Positions 24,558 through 33,201 are shown, numbered from the stretch's first letter. The stretch: 64,000 bases of DNA from Faecalicatena sp. Marseille-Q4148 (GCA_018228665.1 CP073692.1:1250039-1314038); one strand, 5' to 3'. A program made the numbers and translations. Notes: generated by a model from the letters alone, not told the origin.

Positions 24558-25358
24558 TTATCTGGCATCCCCGATCACCTGCTGGCGGGGCGCATGTTCA
24601 AAGGCTTTTACCGCCTGGTCCACCTGGATCTTTGCGTGTTTCAGAAGCGTCTTGATGATGGTCGCCGGCTGGTTATGTTCCTCCAGGTGATTTACCATAT
24701 CCTCACAGCCGTCCGGGAGGTAATCCGCCATTGCTTTGCAGGCATCCTCCAGGCTCCCGATAAAACCCCAGCAGCTATCCGACAGCTCGCCGTTTTTGTA
24801 AAGCTCAAAGCCGTAACATTCGCCCCGGAGGTAGGAGTCATAAACGGCCACCTCGCTTTTCATCAGATCCTCCGCTTTTTTTCGGACAGCCCCGGTCATT
24901 TTTTCAGTGTCAAACTCTTTTAGGGCGTCCTCTTTGGAAACATAGATCCAGCCGACCTGCCCGCTGTCCCAGGGATCGTGGAAGCTCTCGGTCTGCATGG
25001 CAAGCCCGCTATGATCCATAAGATAGAGGGGCATCATAATGTATTTTTCAGAGATTACATTCAGCATGGCGTCGTCCACCGCCCGTTCTTCCGTCTTTGG
25101 CCCGTGCCGGAACCGGCTGCTCACAATGTTTACCATCCGTTCATACCGGTCCATGCCGGGCTCGTCATGGCCAACGGTATTCAGGTACATCTCCCGCAGG
25201 AAATCATCTTTATCCATGTAATTGTGGCTGTCACCCAGGGCATAGCGGGAGTGGAAGCATACCATCGTCCCGAAATGTTCGTCTACCTCACGGGGCGAAA
25301 TCAGAATGTCGTCCGGCTGCACCATAAGCACATAGGAATCCTGTACTGCCATCAGCAT
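24558..25358 (-). CDS. Unknown conserved ICE protein, 266 residues
   Basis: I do not recognise the family. It is soluble and acidic, with MVQPDDILISPREVDEHFGT and MVCFHSRYALGDSHNYMDKD near the start, a middle with YIMMPLYLMDHSGLAMQTES, WDSGQVGWIYVSKEDALKEF, and a C-terminal helix (TIIKTLLKHAKIQVDQAVKA). The W-D-S-G-Q-V-G motif with the preceding Leu/Met-rich strand also occurs in proteins associated with large polyvalent proteins of ICEs. It sits between the DUF3846/YodL gene and pcfB in one operon, with AAAGGAG before ATG 25358. Confidence 0.55.
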   Translation of the reverse strand: MLMAVQDSYVLMVQPDDILISPREVDEHFGTMVCFHSRYALGDSHNYMDKDDFLREMYLNTVGHDEPGMDRYERMVNIVSSRFRHGPKTEERAVDDAMLNVISEKYIMMPLYLMDHSGLAMQTESFHDPWDSGQVGWIYVSKEDALKEFDTEKMTGAVRKKAEDLMKSEVAVYDSYLRGECYGFELYKNGELSDSCWGFIGSLEDACKAMADYLPDGCEDMVNHLEEHNQPATIIKTLLKHAKIQVDQAVKAFEHAPRQQVIGDAR

Positions 25359-25363
25359 AAATA

Positions 25364-26476
25364 TCAGCTCCTTTCCGGTTCCTTTGGCTTTTTATCCGGT
25401 GCTTTGGCCGCCGTCTGTGCCGCCTGTTTCTTTGCGCTGTCAAGCTGCTCCCTTACCGAAAGGTCTTTTTTTGCCTCCGGCGCTCCCGTAACGATAAAAT
25501 CCGGCAGTTCCTTAAAACCGATACTGTCCACGTACCAGGCGGTATCGGATCCATTTTCATGGAGGACTACCACATCGGAAACGGAAAGGGAGTGCCCCTT
25601 AAAATCTTCCGGGTGGTCGATGTTGAAACGTCTGTAAATATCTTCCAATGTTTCACCGGGCAAAAGTTCCGTTGCATAAACCATCTGGTAATTGTCCCTG
25701 TCTACCGGGAACCCTTTCTTTTCCAGCCAGTCAAGAGACATAAACTGCAGCCCGTCCGTGCTGTCCGATAAGTCAAGCTGGTAAATAGAGCAGGTGCGGA
25801 TTTCATATTCCTTTTCATAAGAGGCAATGCGCGCCAGCAGTGCTCCGGCCTCATTGTCCAGATGTTCCTCCTGAATGACGGCTGCCAGCCTCATGCGTAT
25901 CTTTCCGGTCTGCCCGGAAAGAAGTTCCTCCGCCATGCGTTCTTTTTCTTCGTGGGAATCCGGGTACAGATCCGCATAATCGCCGCTGTACTGCCGGAAG
26001 AATACATCCAGGTCGAAGGCCAGATCCGTGGAATCTTCCAGCCGTATTTCTTCCTGCAGCGCCTCCTGTGCCGCCATCTGCGCCCGCTGTGCCTCCTGTT
26101 CTTCAAGGGAAGGAACCGGCTGCTTGACCGCCAGGATTTTTCCGGCAATGCGGATAAACTGCTCCGGGTGTTCAAACTGCTGCCGGTATTTCTCCATGAG
26201 GTCCGCGGGAAGGGTTGCAAAATTTTCCTCCCCCAGGCCAACGATCAGGAAGTTCCCGGCAACAATATCATAGATGTTCCCATCTTCATCATAGAGCGCC
26301 CGGTTTAAGGGCAGCCCCATGAGTTTTCCTTCATCGTTGCAGATCAGCGCAACCGGATCCTCATAGGGATAAACCGGTTGAATAATCCCGCCGACTGCCG
26401 CCTGCAAGGAGTTCAGCCCGCCTTCAATCTCTGCCTCGTAGGGTGTTTTCCCCGGCTCAACCATCAGCACCTTCAT
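25364..26476 (-). CDS. DUF3846 and YodL domain protein
   Basis: 370 residues. Residues 1-110 are DUF3846-like (KVLMVEPGKTPYEAEIEGGL, GNIYDIVAGNFLIVGL). Residues about 235-345 form a YodL-type domain (YQLDLSDSTDGLQFMSLDWL, GFPVDRDNYQMVYATELL, LSVSDVVVLHENG). The end (SVREQLDSAKKQAAQTAAKA) resembles the short linear motif of relaxosome-type and helicase-type ICE proteins. Function is unknown. ATG overlaps the upstream stop by four bases. Confidence 0.7.
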   Translation of the reverse strand: MKVLMVEPGKTPYEAEIEGGLNSLQAAVGGIIQPVYPYEDPVALICNDEGKLMGLPLNRALYDEDGNIYDIVAGNFLIVGLGEENFATLPADLMEKYRQQFEHPEQFIRIAGKILAVKQPVPSLEEQEAQRAQMAAQEALQEEIRLEDSTDLAFDLDVFFRQYSGDYADLYPDSHEEKERMAEELLSGQTGKIRMRLAAVIQEEHLDNEAGALLARIASYEKEYEIRTCSIYQLDLSDSTDGLQFMSLDWLEKKGFPVDRDNYQMVYATELLPGETLEDIYRRFNIDHPEDFKGHSLSVSDVVVLHENGSDTAWYVDSIGFKELPDFIVTGAPEAKKDLSVREQLDSAKKQAAQTAAKAPDKKPKEPERS

Positions 26477-27303
26477 AACTGTATATCCTCCTTCTTTTTA
26501 TTTGCCGCCTTCGGTTCCGCACCGGCTTTTTCCTGCAATTTCGCCGCAGACAGCTTTCCCAGCACAGAAGGCTTTTCTTCCTTTTCAGGCGTAGAAATAC
26601 CACCATCCGAAACTTCGGCGGCGGTGTGTTCTGATTTGACAGGTTCCTGCCCCTCAACCGTATAGCCCGGCAGGAGGGCGCCATATACGGTAAAATGGCG
26701 TTCATATTCCTTCGGGACTGGCGGCGAAACCTCCGTAAACAAATGGGAATAGGATTTCTTGCGCCCCTCCAGGTATTTCATAGCAGCAGCCTTGTCCGTA
26801 TAGCGCTTCTGGTTCTGCCCGGCGATCTTCTTGCCATAACCATCTTTCGGGGAATTTATATACAGATCCCAGGTCACATACCAGGCAACCGGCACACTCT
26901 GTTTTGTTTCCCGGTCATACTTGGTATCTTCCCGGACACTGCAGGTCATCTTATAGACCCGGTTGCTGATCTCCTGGGCGCTCCGCCAGTTGTCTGTGTC
27001 CTTCCACTGGTTACCCGTATGTTCCACCTCCGGGGTCCGCAGGTAGGAAATCGCCCGGTCAATCATCTGCGTGGCGGCAGCCTGCTGTTCCCATTGTTTC
27101 GCTGCGGCTACCACAATGTCATAGGCTTTCTGCTCACCGTCGATACTTCCCTGGCGCATAGCCGCAAGGCTTTCTGTTCCCATTGCAATCAGGGCAGAAA
27201 TATCAACATCTTCACAGGAAACGCTGTGCTCGACCTTCAACTCATATCCCGGCTCTAAATGGTCGCCGTACCGGTAAGCACGGTAATCTTTATTTTCTTC
27301 CAA
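26473..27303 (-). CDS. Unknown ICE protein with a C-terminal PSVLGKL motif, 276 residues
   Basis: No family recognised with certainty. It has an N-terminal helical region (GTESLAAMRQGSIDGEQKAY), a middle with SNRVYKMTCSVREDTKYDRE and AWYVTWDLYINSPKDGYGKK, which looks like a small beta domain, and GLEGRKKSYSHLF-type helix. The C-terminus EEKPSVLGKLSAAKLQEKAG echoes the PSVMEQLAAKK end of the next upstream protein and the SVREQLDSAKK end of the next downstream one. This shared tail is a good sign that all three belong to one complex. TTG 27301-27303 is used, with GGAGG seven bases upstream. Confidence 0.55.
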   Translation of the reverse strand: MEENKDYRAYRYGDHLEPGYELKVEHSVSCEDVDISALIAMGTESLAAMRQGSIDGEQKAYDIVVAAAKQWEQQAAATQMIDRAISYLRTPEVEHTGNQWKDTDNWRSAQEISNRVYKMTCSVREDTKYDRETKQSVPVAWYVTWDLYINSPKDGYGKKIAGQNQKRYTDKAAAMKYLEGRKKSYSHLFTEVSPPVPKEYERHFTVYGALLPGYTVEGQEPVKSEHTAAEVSDGGISTPEKEEKPSVLGKLSAAKLQEKAGAEPKAANKKKEDIQL

Positions 27304-27314
27304 CTTTCCACCTC

Positions 27315-29339
27315 CTAAATCTCCGGCGCATGGCTCTTTTTCGGGATCTGCTGTGCCGGGGCTGTTTTTTCTGCCGGTTTCTTTGCTGCAAGCTGCTCCA
27401 TCACCGAAGGACGGCCGCCGCCAAATATGGAGAGCTGGCCGTCCGGCGCCTCCTTTATCCCTGAGGCCGGAAGGGGCAGCGTTACATCTGCATGGGTCAG
27501 TATCTGCTCCCGTTTCAAATCTGCCACGATCTCGTCAAACACTGCATTGATGGCTTTTCGTTCCTCGCCCTCCGGGAAGGCTTTTATGACCTCCATTTCC
27601 CCGTTTTTCCCAGCAGCCAGCGTAAGGGCGCAGTCGGCATGGCCCGCAAGGTAATCCGAAGCATAGGGCAGCCGGTCCTTCACATAACAGGCAAATGCCC
27701 TGGCCGTCATTTCCGTATTGCTTTCCCAATAGCCGCCGTCTTTCTCACATTCCTTTCCCATGCGTAGGGAGTTCCGGTAAAAGTCCGTTTCCACCCGCCC
27801 AATCTGGGGTGCCTCCTGCGACTGCATCCCGGACAGCATGTGCTCGAATATTTCCAGGCGTTCCCGCTCGCTTTTGGGGATCACCCGGCCGGTGACGGAT
27901 TTCTTGAAGGAGCTGATCTTTTCCACGGATCCGTCCTCACCGGAAAGGAACGCTTCTTTCAGGGATGCATAGGCCTCCATCTGCTGCTCATTCCCATACC
28001 GTTTCAGGGAGCCGAGCACTGCGGAATCCAGCCAGCCGGCCGCATTCTTCCGGGTGCGTTCTGTCTGCGCTTCGGTCCGCTTTGCCGCCTGCTCCGGCGT
28101 CTCCGGCTTATACTTCATGGTATCAATCAGCTTTTGGAATGGGGCATAGAGGCGGGGCTGCTCCGATAGCATCCCTTTCGCGCCCATCTTTGTGCCCAGG
28201 TAGTCGTCAAGCCCGTGCCACCATTCATGTGCCAGGGAACCTGCCCCGTGCATTTTGGTAAGATTGATTACTTTACGGAGAGGTTCATAATGGGCCGCCG
28301 CGTTGCCGCTGCCCCTGGCGCCGAAAGCGATAGCAAGTGTTCCCTGATAAGCAATATCCTGATCGCTGACCTTTAGGACAGATGCCAAATCTTTGAGTGC
28401 CTCAAATCCCATGTTAAGGGACGTCTGCCGGTCGTTCTGGTTCATCCAGTTGCCGAACTCGCCACCCCGGAACCCGAAGGTATCAAGATAATGCTGCCCG
28501 GTAATCTCTGCGCCGCTGCGGTAATCCGGCCCGGTGCGCTTTACATGCGCAAGCTGGGGTGGCACAAACCGGGTCTTTCCGCTTTTGGTTTGGCCCTTTG
28601 CCAGCTCCTGCACCCATTTCAGGGCAGCCTCCCTTGTTTCAAAGTTGGCCTGCAAAATGGCATAGCCCTTTGTCACATAGTAAGTACCCGGTTTCCAGTC
28701 ATTATTTTTGGAATAGGTATTCTTTCCGTCGTTGAAATGGATTGCATATCCTTTCGGCACCTTCTGGCCTTTGGAAACGCCAAACTGTTCCTTCTGCGCT
28801 TTCTGTGTGAAGTTCCGTTCAAAATAGGAAGCGGAGTAGGCCATCAGGTTTTTGGACAGCTTATTGGTGATCACCGGGTTGTCCTGTCCTTTCTTCGTTG
28901 CCCGGTAGTGGGCGCCGCCGCCCCAGCCCTGCACCTGTTCCAGATACCCGTTTTCTACAAAGAAGCGGTCATAGGCCCTCATGGCGTCCTCCATGGTGCG
29001 GATCCCTGAAACCACCTCCTGTAACTCCCGGACGGTCTGGATATATTCTTTCTGTCTGGCAAGCCGTTTTTCCGGCGTGTCGTCCGTGCGGTAATACTGC
29101 GGGGAAGCGTTCAGGCTGTCCCTTGCCTTTTTGATGAAATACACCACCCCAAGGGGAACCCCTTCATCAAGCATGGCTTGGTAATCCGGCTTTTTCCAAA
29201 TGTTATCCTTTTTTACAAATTTCTCGGCCTCGCGGTCGTTCATGGCGTCAAGATCGTCCACATACAGGCCCCGGTCCTTCCATAAATCTTTTTTTGCACC
29301 GCCGATCTTTTCGCCAAAATCTTCATGTACTCCTGCCAA
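27315..29339 (-). CDS. Large polyvalent-protein-type protein with an HEWWH metallopeptidase motif
   Basis: 674 residues. Residues 1-170 are helical. Residues about 180-290 read ATKKGQDNPVITNKLSKNLM and QANFETREAALKWVQELAKG. A zincin-like motif SLAHEWWHGLDDYLG has His371, Glu372 and His375, preceded by a strand (HYEPLRKVINLTKMHGAGS), as in the LPD1-type domain. A C-terminal linker (PSVMEQLAAKK) follows. In many elements these domains are parts of huge polyproteins with helicase and methylase; here it is a separate gene. Possible roles are proteolysis in the recipient or ArdC-like protection of entering DNA. TTG 29337-29339 has GGAGG nine bases upstream. Confidence 0.65.
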   Translation of the reverse strand: MAGVHEDFGEKIGGAKKDLWKDRGLYVDDLDAMNDREAEKFVKKDNIWKKPDYQAMLDEGVPLGVVYFIKKARDSLNASPQYYRTDDTPEKRLARQKEYIQTVRELQEVVSGIRTMEDAMRAYDRFFVENGYLEQVQGWGGGAHYRATKKGQDNPVITNKLSKNLMAYSASYFERNFTQKAQKEQFGVSKGQKVPKGYAIHFNDGKNTYSKNNDWKPGTYYVTKGYAILQANFETREAALKWVQELAKGQTKSGKTRFVPPQLAHVKRTGPDYRSGAEITGQHYLDTFGFRGGEFGNWMNQNDRQTSLNMGFEALKDLASVLKVSDQDIAYQGTLAIAFGARGSGNAAAHYEPLRKVINLTKMHGAGSLAHEWWHGLDDYLGTKMGAKGMLSEQPRLYAPFQKLIDTMKYKPETPEQAAKRTEAQTERTRKNAAGWLDSAVLGSLKRYGNEQQMEAYASLKEAFLSGEDGSVEKISSFKKSVTGRVIPKSERERLEIFEHMLSGMQSQEAPQIGRVETDFYRNSLRMGKECEKDGGYWESNTEMTARAFACYVKDRLPYASDYLAGHADCALTLAAGKNGEMEVIKAFPEGEERKAINAVFDEIVADLKREQILTHADVTLPLPASGIKEAPDGQLSIFGGGRPSVMEQLAAKKPAEKTAPAQQIPKKSHAPEI

Positions 29340-29369
29340 TCATCATCACCTCCAGTCAATGTAATATCT

Positions 29370-30287
29370 TTACCGCTCCGGGGCAGGGCGCCGTTCTTCG
29401 TTTTTGTGAAGCTGCGGCCGGTTTCCCATGAGCCGGTCTGTCTCCCTGCGGACCAGCTTATCCAAAGCGCCCAGGTCCTCCGGTGCAATGGCAAATTCCC
29501 GGTAATTTTCATACCAGAGGCCCGTAGTGACCGCCGCAATGGGAGCCAGCTTTTCCGGCCCGGAAGGCAGGAGGCGGTAGACCGGGGCCTCTCCGTCAAG
29601 AAGCATCTGCCGGGCGGTGCCCAGCGGTATGCGGTACTTATCCATGTCCGGGTTCTGGGCATCCTCCATATATCCCATGTTCAGCCGTTCCTCCAGATCC
29701 TGGGGCATATAGGAAAAAGCCTGGTCTTTCCACTGGCTGAACATGATGGAATAATGGTTCTGCCATTCCGCCACCTGTTCCGGTTCATAGGCAAATCCCC
29801 AGCTTTTCAGGGCGTCTTTTTCGTAAAGTTCCATTGCGTTCCATTCTTCCAGGCTGACGGTAACTCTTGAACCGTCTTTGCGTTCCATGCTGACGCCGCC
29901 GGGATAGAGGGTATTTTCTTTCATGTCCTGCCGCAGCGTGTCCAGATCCATCATCAGGACGTCGCCGTATAAATGGCCGTCCTCTTTCCGGTCTGCATGG
30001 AACAGAAAGGCCCTTGCCCCGATATATTCTGTCGTGAGGGCCATCTGGCGTAAATCCCCCGTGGAACAGTAGGCAAATACGGCGTCGGAGAGCCACATGT
30101 GGCGTTTCCCCATGATGGCAATAGAATCCACCCCGGTGTTTGTCGCCAGCGTGCGTAAATTAAATTCACTTTCCCGCAGGAAATCACCGGCAAGGATATG
30201 GAGCTCATAGGCGAATACGCCTAAATCCGTATCACGGATCAAATGGATCTGCGGAAGTTCTGTCTGCTGTATCATGTTCTCCGGCAT
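29370..30287 (-). CDS. Unknown ICE protein, 305 residues
   Basis: Not recognised beyond belonging to the large-polyvalent-associated set. Its first part (IHLIRDTDLGVFAYELHILA, SIAIMGKRHMWLSDAVFAYC) looks like an alpha/beta domain. The middle has EWNAMELYEKDALKSWGFAY and LEERLNMGYMEDAQNPDMDK. The C-terminus is charged (LHKNEERRPAPER). No signal peptide or membrane helix. Its ATG begins one base after the stop of the small HTH gene, so the two are translated together. Confidence 0.5.
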   Translation of the reverse strand: MPENMIQQTELPQIHLIRDTDLGVFAYELHILAGDFLRESEFNLRTLATNTGVDSIAIMGKRHMWLSDAVFAYCSTGDLRQMALTTEYIGARAFLFHADRKEDGHLYGDVLMMDLDTLRQDMKENTLYPGGVSMERKDGSRVTVSLEEWNAMELYEKDALKSWGFAYEPEQVAEWQNHYSIMFSQWKDQAFSYMPQDLEERLNMGYMEDAQNPDMDKYRIPLGTARQMLLDGEAPVYRLLPSGPEKLAPIAAVTTGLWYENYREFAIAPEDLGALDKLVRRETDRLMGNRPQLHKNEERRPAPER

Positions 30288-30569
30288 TTAATCCCTCCCG
30301 CCTGCCGGGGGCTGCCCGCCGGCAATCTTGCCTACAATCTCCGGGCCGGTCTCATAAATCTGCATGAGCCGTTTGGCCGTTCCGCATGGCTGCGCCGCGC
30401 CGCTGGTCCAGAGCCGGACCGTGGAAGGGGAAACGTTCATCAGGAGCGCAAAGCCCTTTTCGTTCATGTCCAGTTTTTCCATCAGCGCCTTAACCATGTC
30501 GGGGCCGTAGTCCGGGCACCGGGCAGCTTCGGCAATCATCTGTAAAGCGGTATTTTCTTTGTTCATCAT
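30288..30569 (-). CDS. Small helix-turn-helix protein
   Basis: About 93 residues. MVKALMEKLDMNEKGFALLM followed by NVSPSTVRLWTSGAAQPCGT and AKRLMQIYE is a lambda-repressor-like HTH whose recognition helix is SPSTVRLW. Two adjacent ATGs (30567-30569 and 30564-30566) follow GGAGG by 9-12 bases. The frame is open further upstream, but that part overlaps the primase-like gene and has no RBS. It may be a local regulator or a DNA-binding partner of the unknown 305-residue protein; homologues are common in Tn1549-like ICEs. Confidence 0.7.
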   Translation of the reverse strand: MMNKENTALQMIAEAARCPDYGPDMVKALMEKLDMNEKGFALLMNVSPSTVRLWTSGAAQPCGTAKRLMQIYETGPEIVGKIAGGQPPAGGRD

Positions 30570-30583
30570 GTTTGAAATCCTCC

Positions 30584-31564
30584 TTAAATTGAAACAGCCG
30601 CCTCTTTTGGGCGGCATGGCTGCTGGCGGTCCTGCATCTGTTGTCTGGTCCGCTGCAATTTTTCGTTGTAATCCTTTCCTGTCCGGGGCGGGTTAATGCC
30701 GACCCGGATATGCTTAAAACACGGATCCTCACGGAGCATGGCTTTGATTCTTCTGGCATTTTTAAGTCCTCCTAAATCATTGTCCATGTAGAGGTTGACG
30801 CGCCGGATTTCCGGGTGGCGTTTTAGAAATGCCGTCAGCGCAACATGGGAAGTTCCGCCCAGGGAAAGGCGGTAGCCGTCCCATTTCCAGCCTTCTAATT
30901 CCTGCAGCGTGGCGTGGGAGAGGGCGTCGATGGGAGCCTCAAAGACCGCCACATTGCGGCTGCCCGGATTCTCCGGCGGGAAACAGAAGCTGTATTCCTT
31001 ATCGCTGCCATACACATCTTTTCTAAGGCTTCCGGTGATACTGCGCATACAGGCAAACTTCGCTTTTCCTGTATCGTCTTTCCCAACAAACACACAGACC
31101 GGCTCGCCATGATACCGGGCCTCATAGAACAGCCCTGCCCGGAAGCACCGGCTGATAACCTCGCTGCTGATCCCACGTTTTTGCAGATAGGAAACGGCGG
31201 CGGTGGCGCACCGCCTGGCCCAGGGGAGGGAAAATGTTTTCTTTTCCGGTTCTTTCTTTTCCTGTTTTGCCTCCGCACTCCGGTAAGCCGGCGCCTGCTG
31301 GATTTCCCCGCCCACCAGCGCATGGACCGCATCCACCAGACCGTAGCCCCGGATCTGGATCAGGTAATCCAGGGCGTTAATGCTCCGCCCGCGGCTGTTC
31401 CAGTACCAGTACCGTTTCCCGGTCACATAGACCAGGCTGTCATGTTCCTTATGCCGGTAATTTGGCCCGTCGCGCTTCAGCACGCCCGGTTCATGGAACT
31501 GCAGGTATGCGAACAGGTCCGCCTCCCGTGCCTCCTGGATCTGCTCTTTGGTTACGCCGGGCAT
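30584..31564 (-). CDS. DUF3991/TOPRIM primase-like protein
   Basis: 326 residues. The N-terminal part (DLFAYLQFHEPGVLKRDGPN, TGKRYWYWNSRGRSINALDY) is the DUF3991/CHC2-like zone lacking an intact zinc ligand set. The C-terminal half is a TOPRIM domain with VAVFEAPIDALSHATL near residue 215 and LYMDNDLGGLKNARR near 265. It probably primes or processes ICE DNA during replication after transfer. ATG 31562-31564 lacks its own RBS and lies inside a 12-codon mini-frame (31552-31590), suggesting coupled translation. Confidence 0.8.
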   Translation of the reverse strand: MPGVTKEQIQEAREADLFAYLQFHEPGVLKRDGPNYRHKEHDSLVYVTGKRYWYWNSRGRSINALDYLIQIRGYGLVDAVHALVGGEIQQAPAYRSAEAKQEKKEPEKKTFSLPWARRCATAAVSYLQKRGISSEVISRCFRAGLFYEARYHGEPVCVFVGKDDTGKAKFACMRSITGSLRKDVYGSDKEYSFCFPPENPGSRNVAVFEAPIDALSHATLQELEGWKWDGYRLSLGGTSHVALTAFLKRHPEIRRVNLYMDNDLGGLKNARRIKAMLREDPCFKHIRVGINPPRTGKDYNEKLQRTRQQMQDRQQPCRPKEAAVSI

Positions 31565-31590
31565 AGCGCCGGCACAGATTTTCGTTTCAT
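31552..31590 (-). other. 12-codon mini-ORF overlapping the primase start
   Basis: ATG 31588-31590 has GGAGG (31600-31604) nine bases upstream and encodes MKRKSVPALCPA before TAA at 31552-31554. The primase ATG (31564) lies inside it in another frame and has no SD of its own. The mini-ORF may deliver ribosomes to the primase start. Confidence 0.45.
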
Positions 31591-31620
31591 CGTGCTCCGC
31601 CTCCTTCCTGTGATGAAATG

Positions 31621-31642
31621 AAAAAAGACGCCCGAAAGCGCC
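31621..31642 (-). terminator. Intrinsic terminator after repA
   Basis: On the minus strand GGCGC and GCGTC form a five-base-pair stem (one G-U) around a TTTCGG loop, followed by TTTTTT. The stem starts in the repA stop region. The short stem suggests only partial termination ahead of the primase gene. Confidence 0.55.
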
Positions 31643-32523
31643 TAACAGCCGTACAGGTCATGGTTGACCTCGGCACGGTAATAGCTGTCCATTGTCGCCG
31701 GGGCATTATACAGCGCCGCCAGCAGGTAAGCCTTGATGTTCCCGACCTTTGTGGTGTTCCTGTCGATACAGTCAAAGACATACTCTAAGTGGCTGGAATT
31801 GATTTTCAGGAAACGTCCCTTTACCACCTCCCTGGGGAAATCATCCCCTGCGATACGGATATAGGGGCGTTTTGACAGGATCACTTCAAGCATAAGCTCA
31901 ACCGCTTCATCCATACGCTCCCTGCCATACTGCTGGACCAGGAAGTTATACTCGATATTTTCTTTGATGATTTCACGGTATGCCTCTGCCAATCCTATCC
32001 GATCCATCCCATCCAACCCATCGGGGCAGCCTGCCGCCTCCGGTTCTGCCGGATAGATTGATTGATACGTCCTTGATATATCCGTTTTTGATTTTTTCGT
32101 TTTTAATGGATCAGTATTTAATTGTGCGGGATTTTCCTGTCCAGGTTCCCCCTGTTCAGGTTTTGCCTGTCCTGGATTTACCTGTCTTGGATTTTCCCGT
32201 TTAGGTGGAACGCCTGGTTTTTCGGCAGTTACCGGCTTTTCGTGGATCGTATATTCAATGTCTCCGAGCTGGCCGTTTTCATAGCGGAGGCGCTGTCTGG
32301 TGAGGTACCCGTGCCGTTCCAGCTCTTTCAGGGCGGTAGTGATGGAATCCACGCCGTCCTTGCAGATATGGGCAAGCCCCTTGGTGGTATAATCCCAATC
32401 CTCCGGCAGGGACAGCATGAGCGAAAGAAGCCCCTTTGCCTTTAAGGACAGCTCCGTATTGCGCAGGTGGTGGTTGCTCATAACGGTAAAGTCTTTTGTT
32501 TTTTCTACACGGAATACAGCCAT
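31642..32523 (-). CDS. repA: RepA-like replication initiator (DUF6017 C-terminus)
   Basis: 293 residues. Residues 1-95 are a RepA N-terminal winged-helix (NHHLRNTELSLKAKGLLSLM, LPEDWDYTTKGLAHICKDGV, ALKELERHGYLTR). Residues about 110-140 are a Pro/Gln/Asn-rich linker with imperfect six-residue repeats of the NPGQ type. The C-terminal DUF6017 part (IIKENIEYNFLVQQYGRERM, IKAYLLAALYNAPAT) is typical of Tn1549-like ICEs. It likely starts autonomous replication of the excised circle. ATG 32523 follows a G-rich RBS (AAAGGGGG). Confidence 0.8.
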   Translation of the reverse strand: MAVFRVEKTKDFTVMSNHHLRNTELSLKAKGLLSLMLSLPEDWDYTTKGLAHICKDGVDSITTALKELERHGYLTRQRLRYENGQLGDIEYTIHEKPVTAEKPGVPPKRENPRQVNPGQAKPEQGEPGQENPAQLNTDPLKTKKSKTDISRTYQSIYPAEPEAAGCPDGLDGMDRIGLAEAYREIIKENIEYNFLVQQYGRERMDEAVELMLEVILSKRPYIRIAGDDFPREVVKGRFLKINSSHLEYVFDCIDRNTTKVGNIKAYLLAALYNAPATMDSYYRAEVNHDLYGC

Positions 32524-32552
32524 TTCAAAGCCCCCTTTCTTTACTCATTCCG

Positions 32553-33074
32553 TTACAAGGCGCGGTCCCTGCGGTCATAGTGCAGATGGCCGCAGGAGAC
32601 CTTCGCATGGTTTTTCAGTTTCACTTCGCCCCGGTCCTGGCTGTCTAAGAATTTCTGATAGCCGGCGTCCGTAAGGAACAGGCGCATCTTATCGCCCTTA
32701 TCCCCGACAGGGGCATCACCCGAAAGCACGTCAAAGACGATCATGTGCTTTACCTCCGGGTCAAAACGTTCCAGGGCCATGATGTCATGCCCCTTTAATT
32801 TCTCCGCGCCGGACTGCTGCCTGGCCTCCGCAATCTTTTCCCCAATCGTCCGGGCCGGATAGGGCAGACGGTAATTCTTCTGAATGTCCCGCACCATATC
32901 CATGCCTTCGGCATCGGTCAGGGGACGCAGCTTCGCCATCAGGCTTTCTGCCGCATCCCCCTGTTCGGGGCTCTTTGTATACCGGGCAACCATGTGAAGC
33001 TCGTTCAGGACTTTGGCAAGACAGTCACCTTCGACCTGGAACAGCAGCCGTTTTTCCATTGCATTTAATATCAT
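32553..33074 (-). CDS. Unknown ICE protein, first gene of the transfer transcript
   Basis: 173 residues. ATG 33072-33074 follows GGAAGGAG. The upstream extension of the frame runs through the attenuator-like hairpins and is not used. N-terminal helical (MEKRLLFQVEGDCLAKVLNE, HMVARYTKSPEQGDAAESLM), later VKHMIVFDVLSGDAPVGDKG and the end KVSCGHLHYDRRDRAL. I recognise it as a conserved leading gene of such elements but not a function. Being first behind a long structured leader, it may be regulatory. Confidence 0.55.
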   Translation of the reverse strand: MILNAMEKRLLFQVEGDCLAKVLNELHMVARYTKSPEQGDAAESLMAKLRPLTDAEGMDMVRDIQKNYRLPYPARTIGEKIAEARQQSGAEKLKGHDIMALERFDPEVKHMIVFDVLSGDAPVGDKGDKMRLFLTDAGYQKFLDSQDRGEVKLKNHAKVSCGHLHYDRRDRAL

Positions 33075-33105
33075 GTGAATCTCCTTCCTCTTAAAAATGG
33101 GTATG

Positions 33106-33140
33106 AAAAAAGGGCGTCCACCTGTTAAAGTGAAACGCCC
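33106..33140 (-). terminator. Terminator hairpin inside the leader of the transfer operon (candidate attenuator)
   Basis: On the minus strand GGGCGT (33135-33140) pairs with ACGCCC (33112-33117), followed by six Ts (33106-33111). It lies 32 bases before the first gene and about 175 bases after the predicted start of transcription, so it must be passed for the operon to be expressed. Confidence 0.7.
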
Positions 33141-33148
33141 ACGGCAAT

Positions 33149-33177
33149 CAGCGGCCAGGCAATACACCGGGCCGCTG
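33149..33177 (-). promoter_or_regulatory. Leader hairpin preceding the attenuator-like terminator
   Basis: CAGCGGCC (33170-33177 on the minus strand) pairs perfectly with GGCCGCTG (33149-33156) around a 13-base loop. It stands between a strong SD with a 6-codon mini-frame (33181-33201) and the terminator at 33106-33140, the layout expected for a leader that senses translation. Confidence 0.55.
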
Positions 33178-33180
33178 GCA

Positions 33181-33201
33181 CTATGAAATTTTGTCGTTAA
33201 T
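33181..33201 (-). other. Possible leader peptide with an ATT start
   Basis: AAAAAAAGGAGG (core 33209-33213) is followed after seven bases by ATT AAC GAC AAA ATT TCA TAG. No standard start codon is at the proper distance. If ATT is used, a six-residue peptide results and its stop lies four bases before the first leader hairpin. Speculative, but the RBS is strong and otherwise orphan. Confidence 0.35.

Noticed and set aside
32100..32220. Imperfect DNA repeats as a replication origin (iterons)
   Set aside because: They encode the NPGQ-type linker of RepA in frame and vary at third positions, so protein-level repeats explain them.
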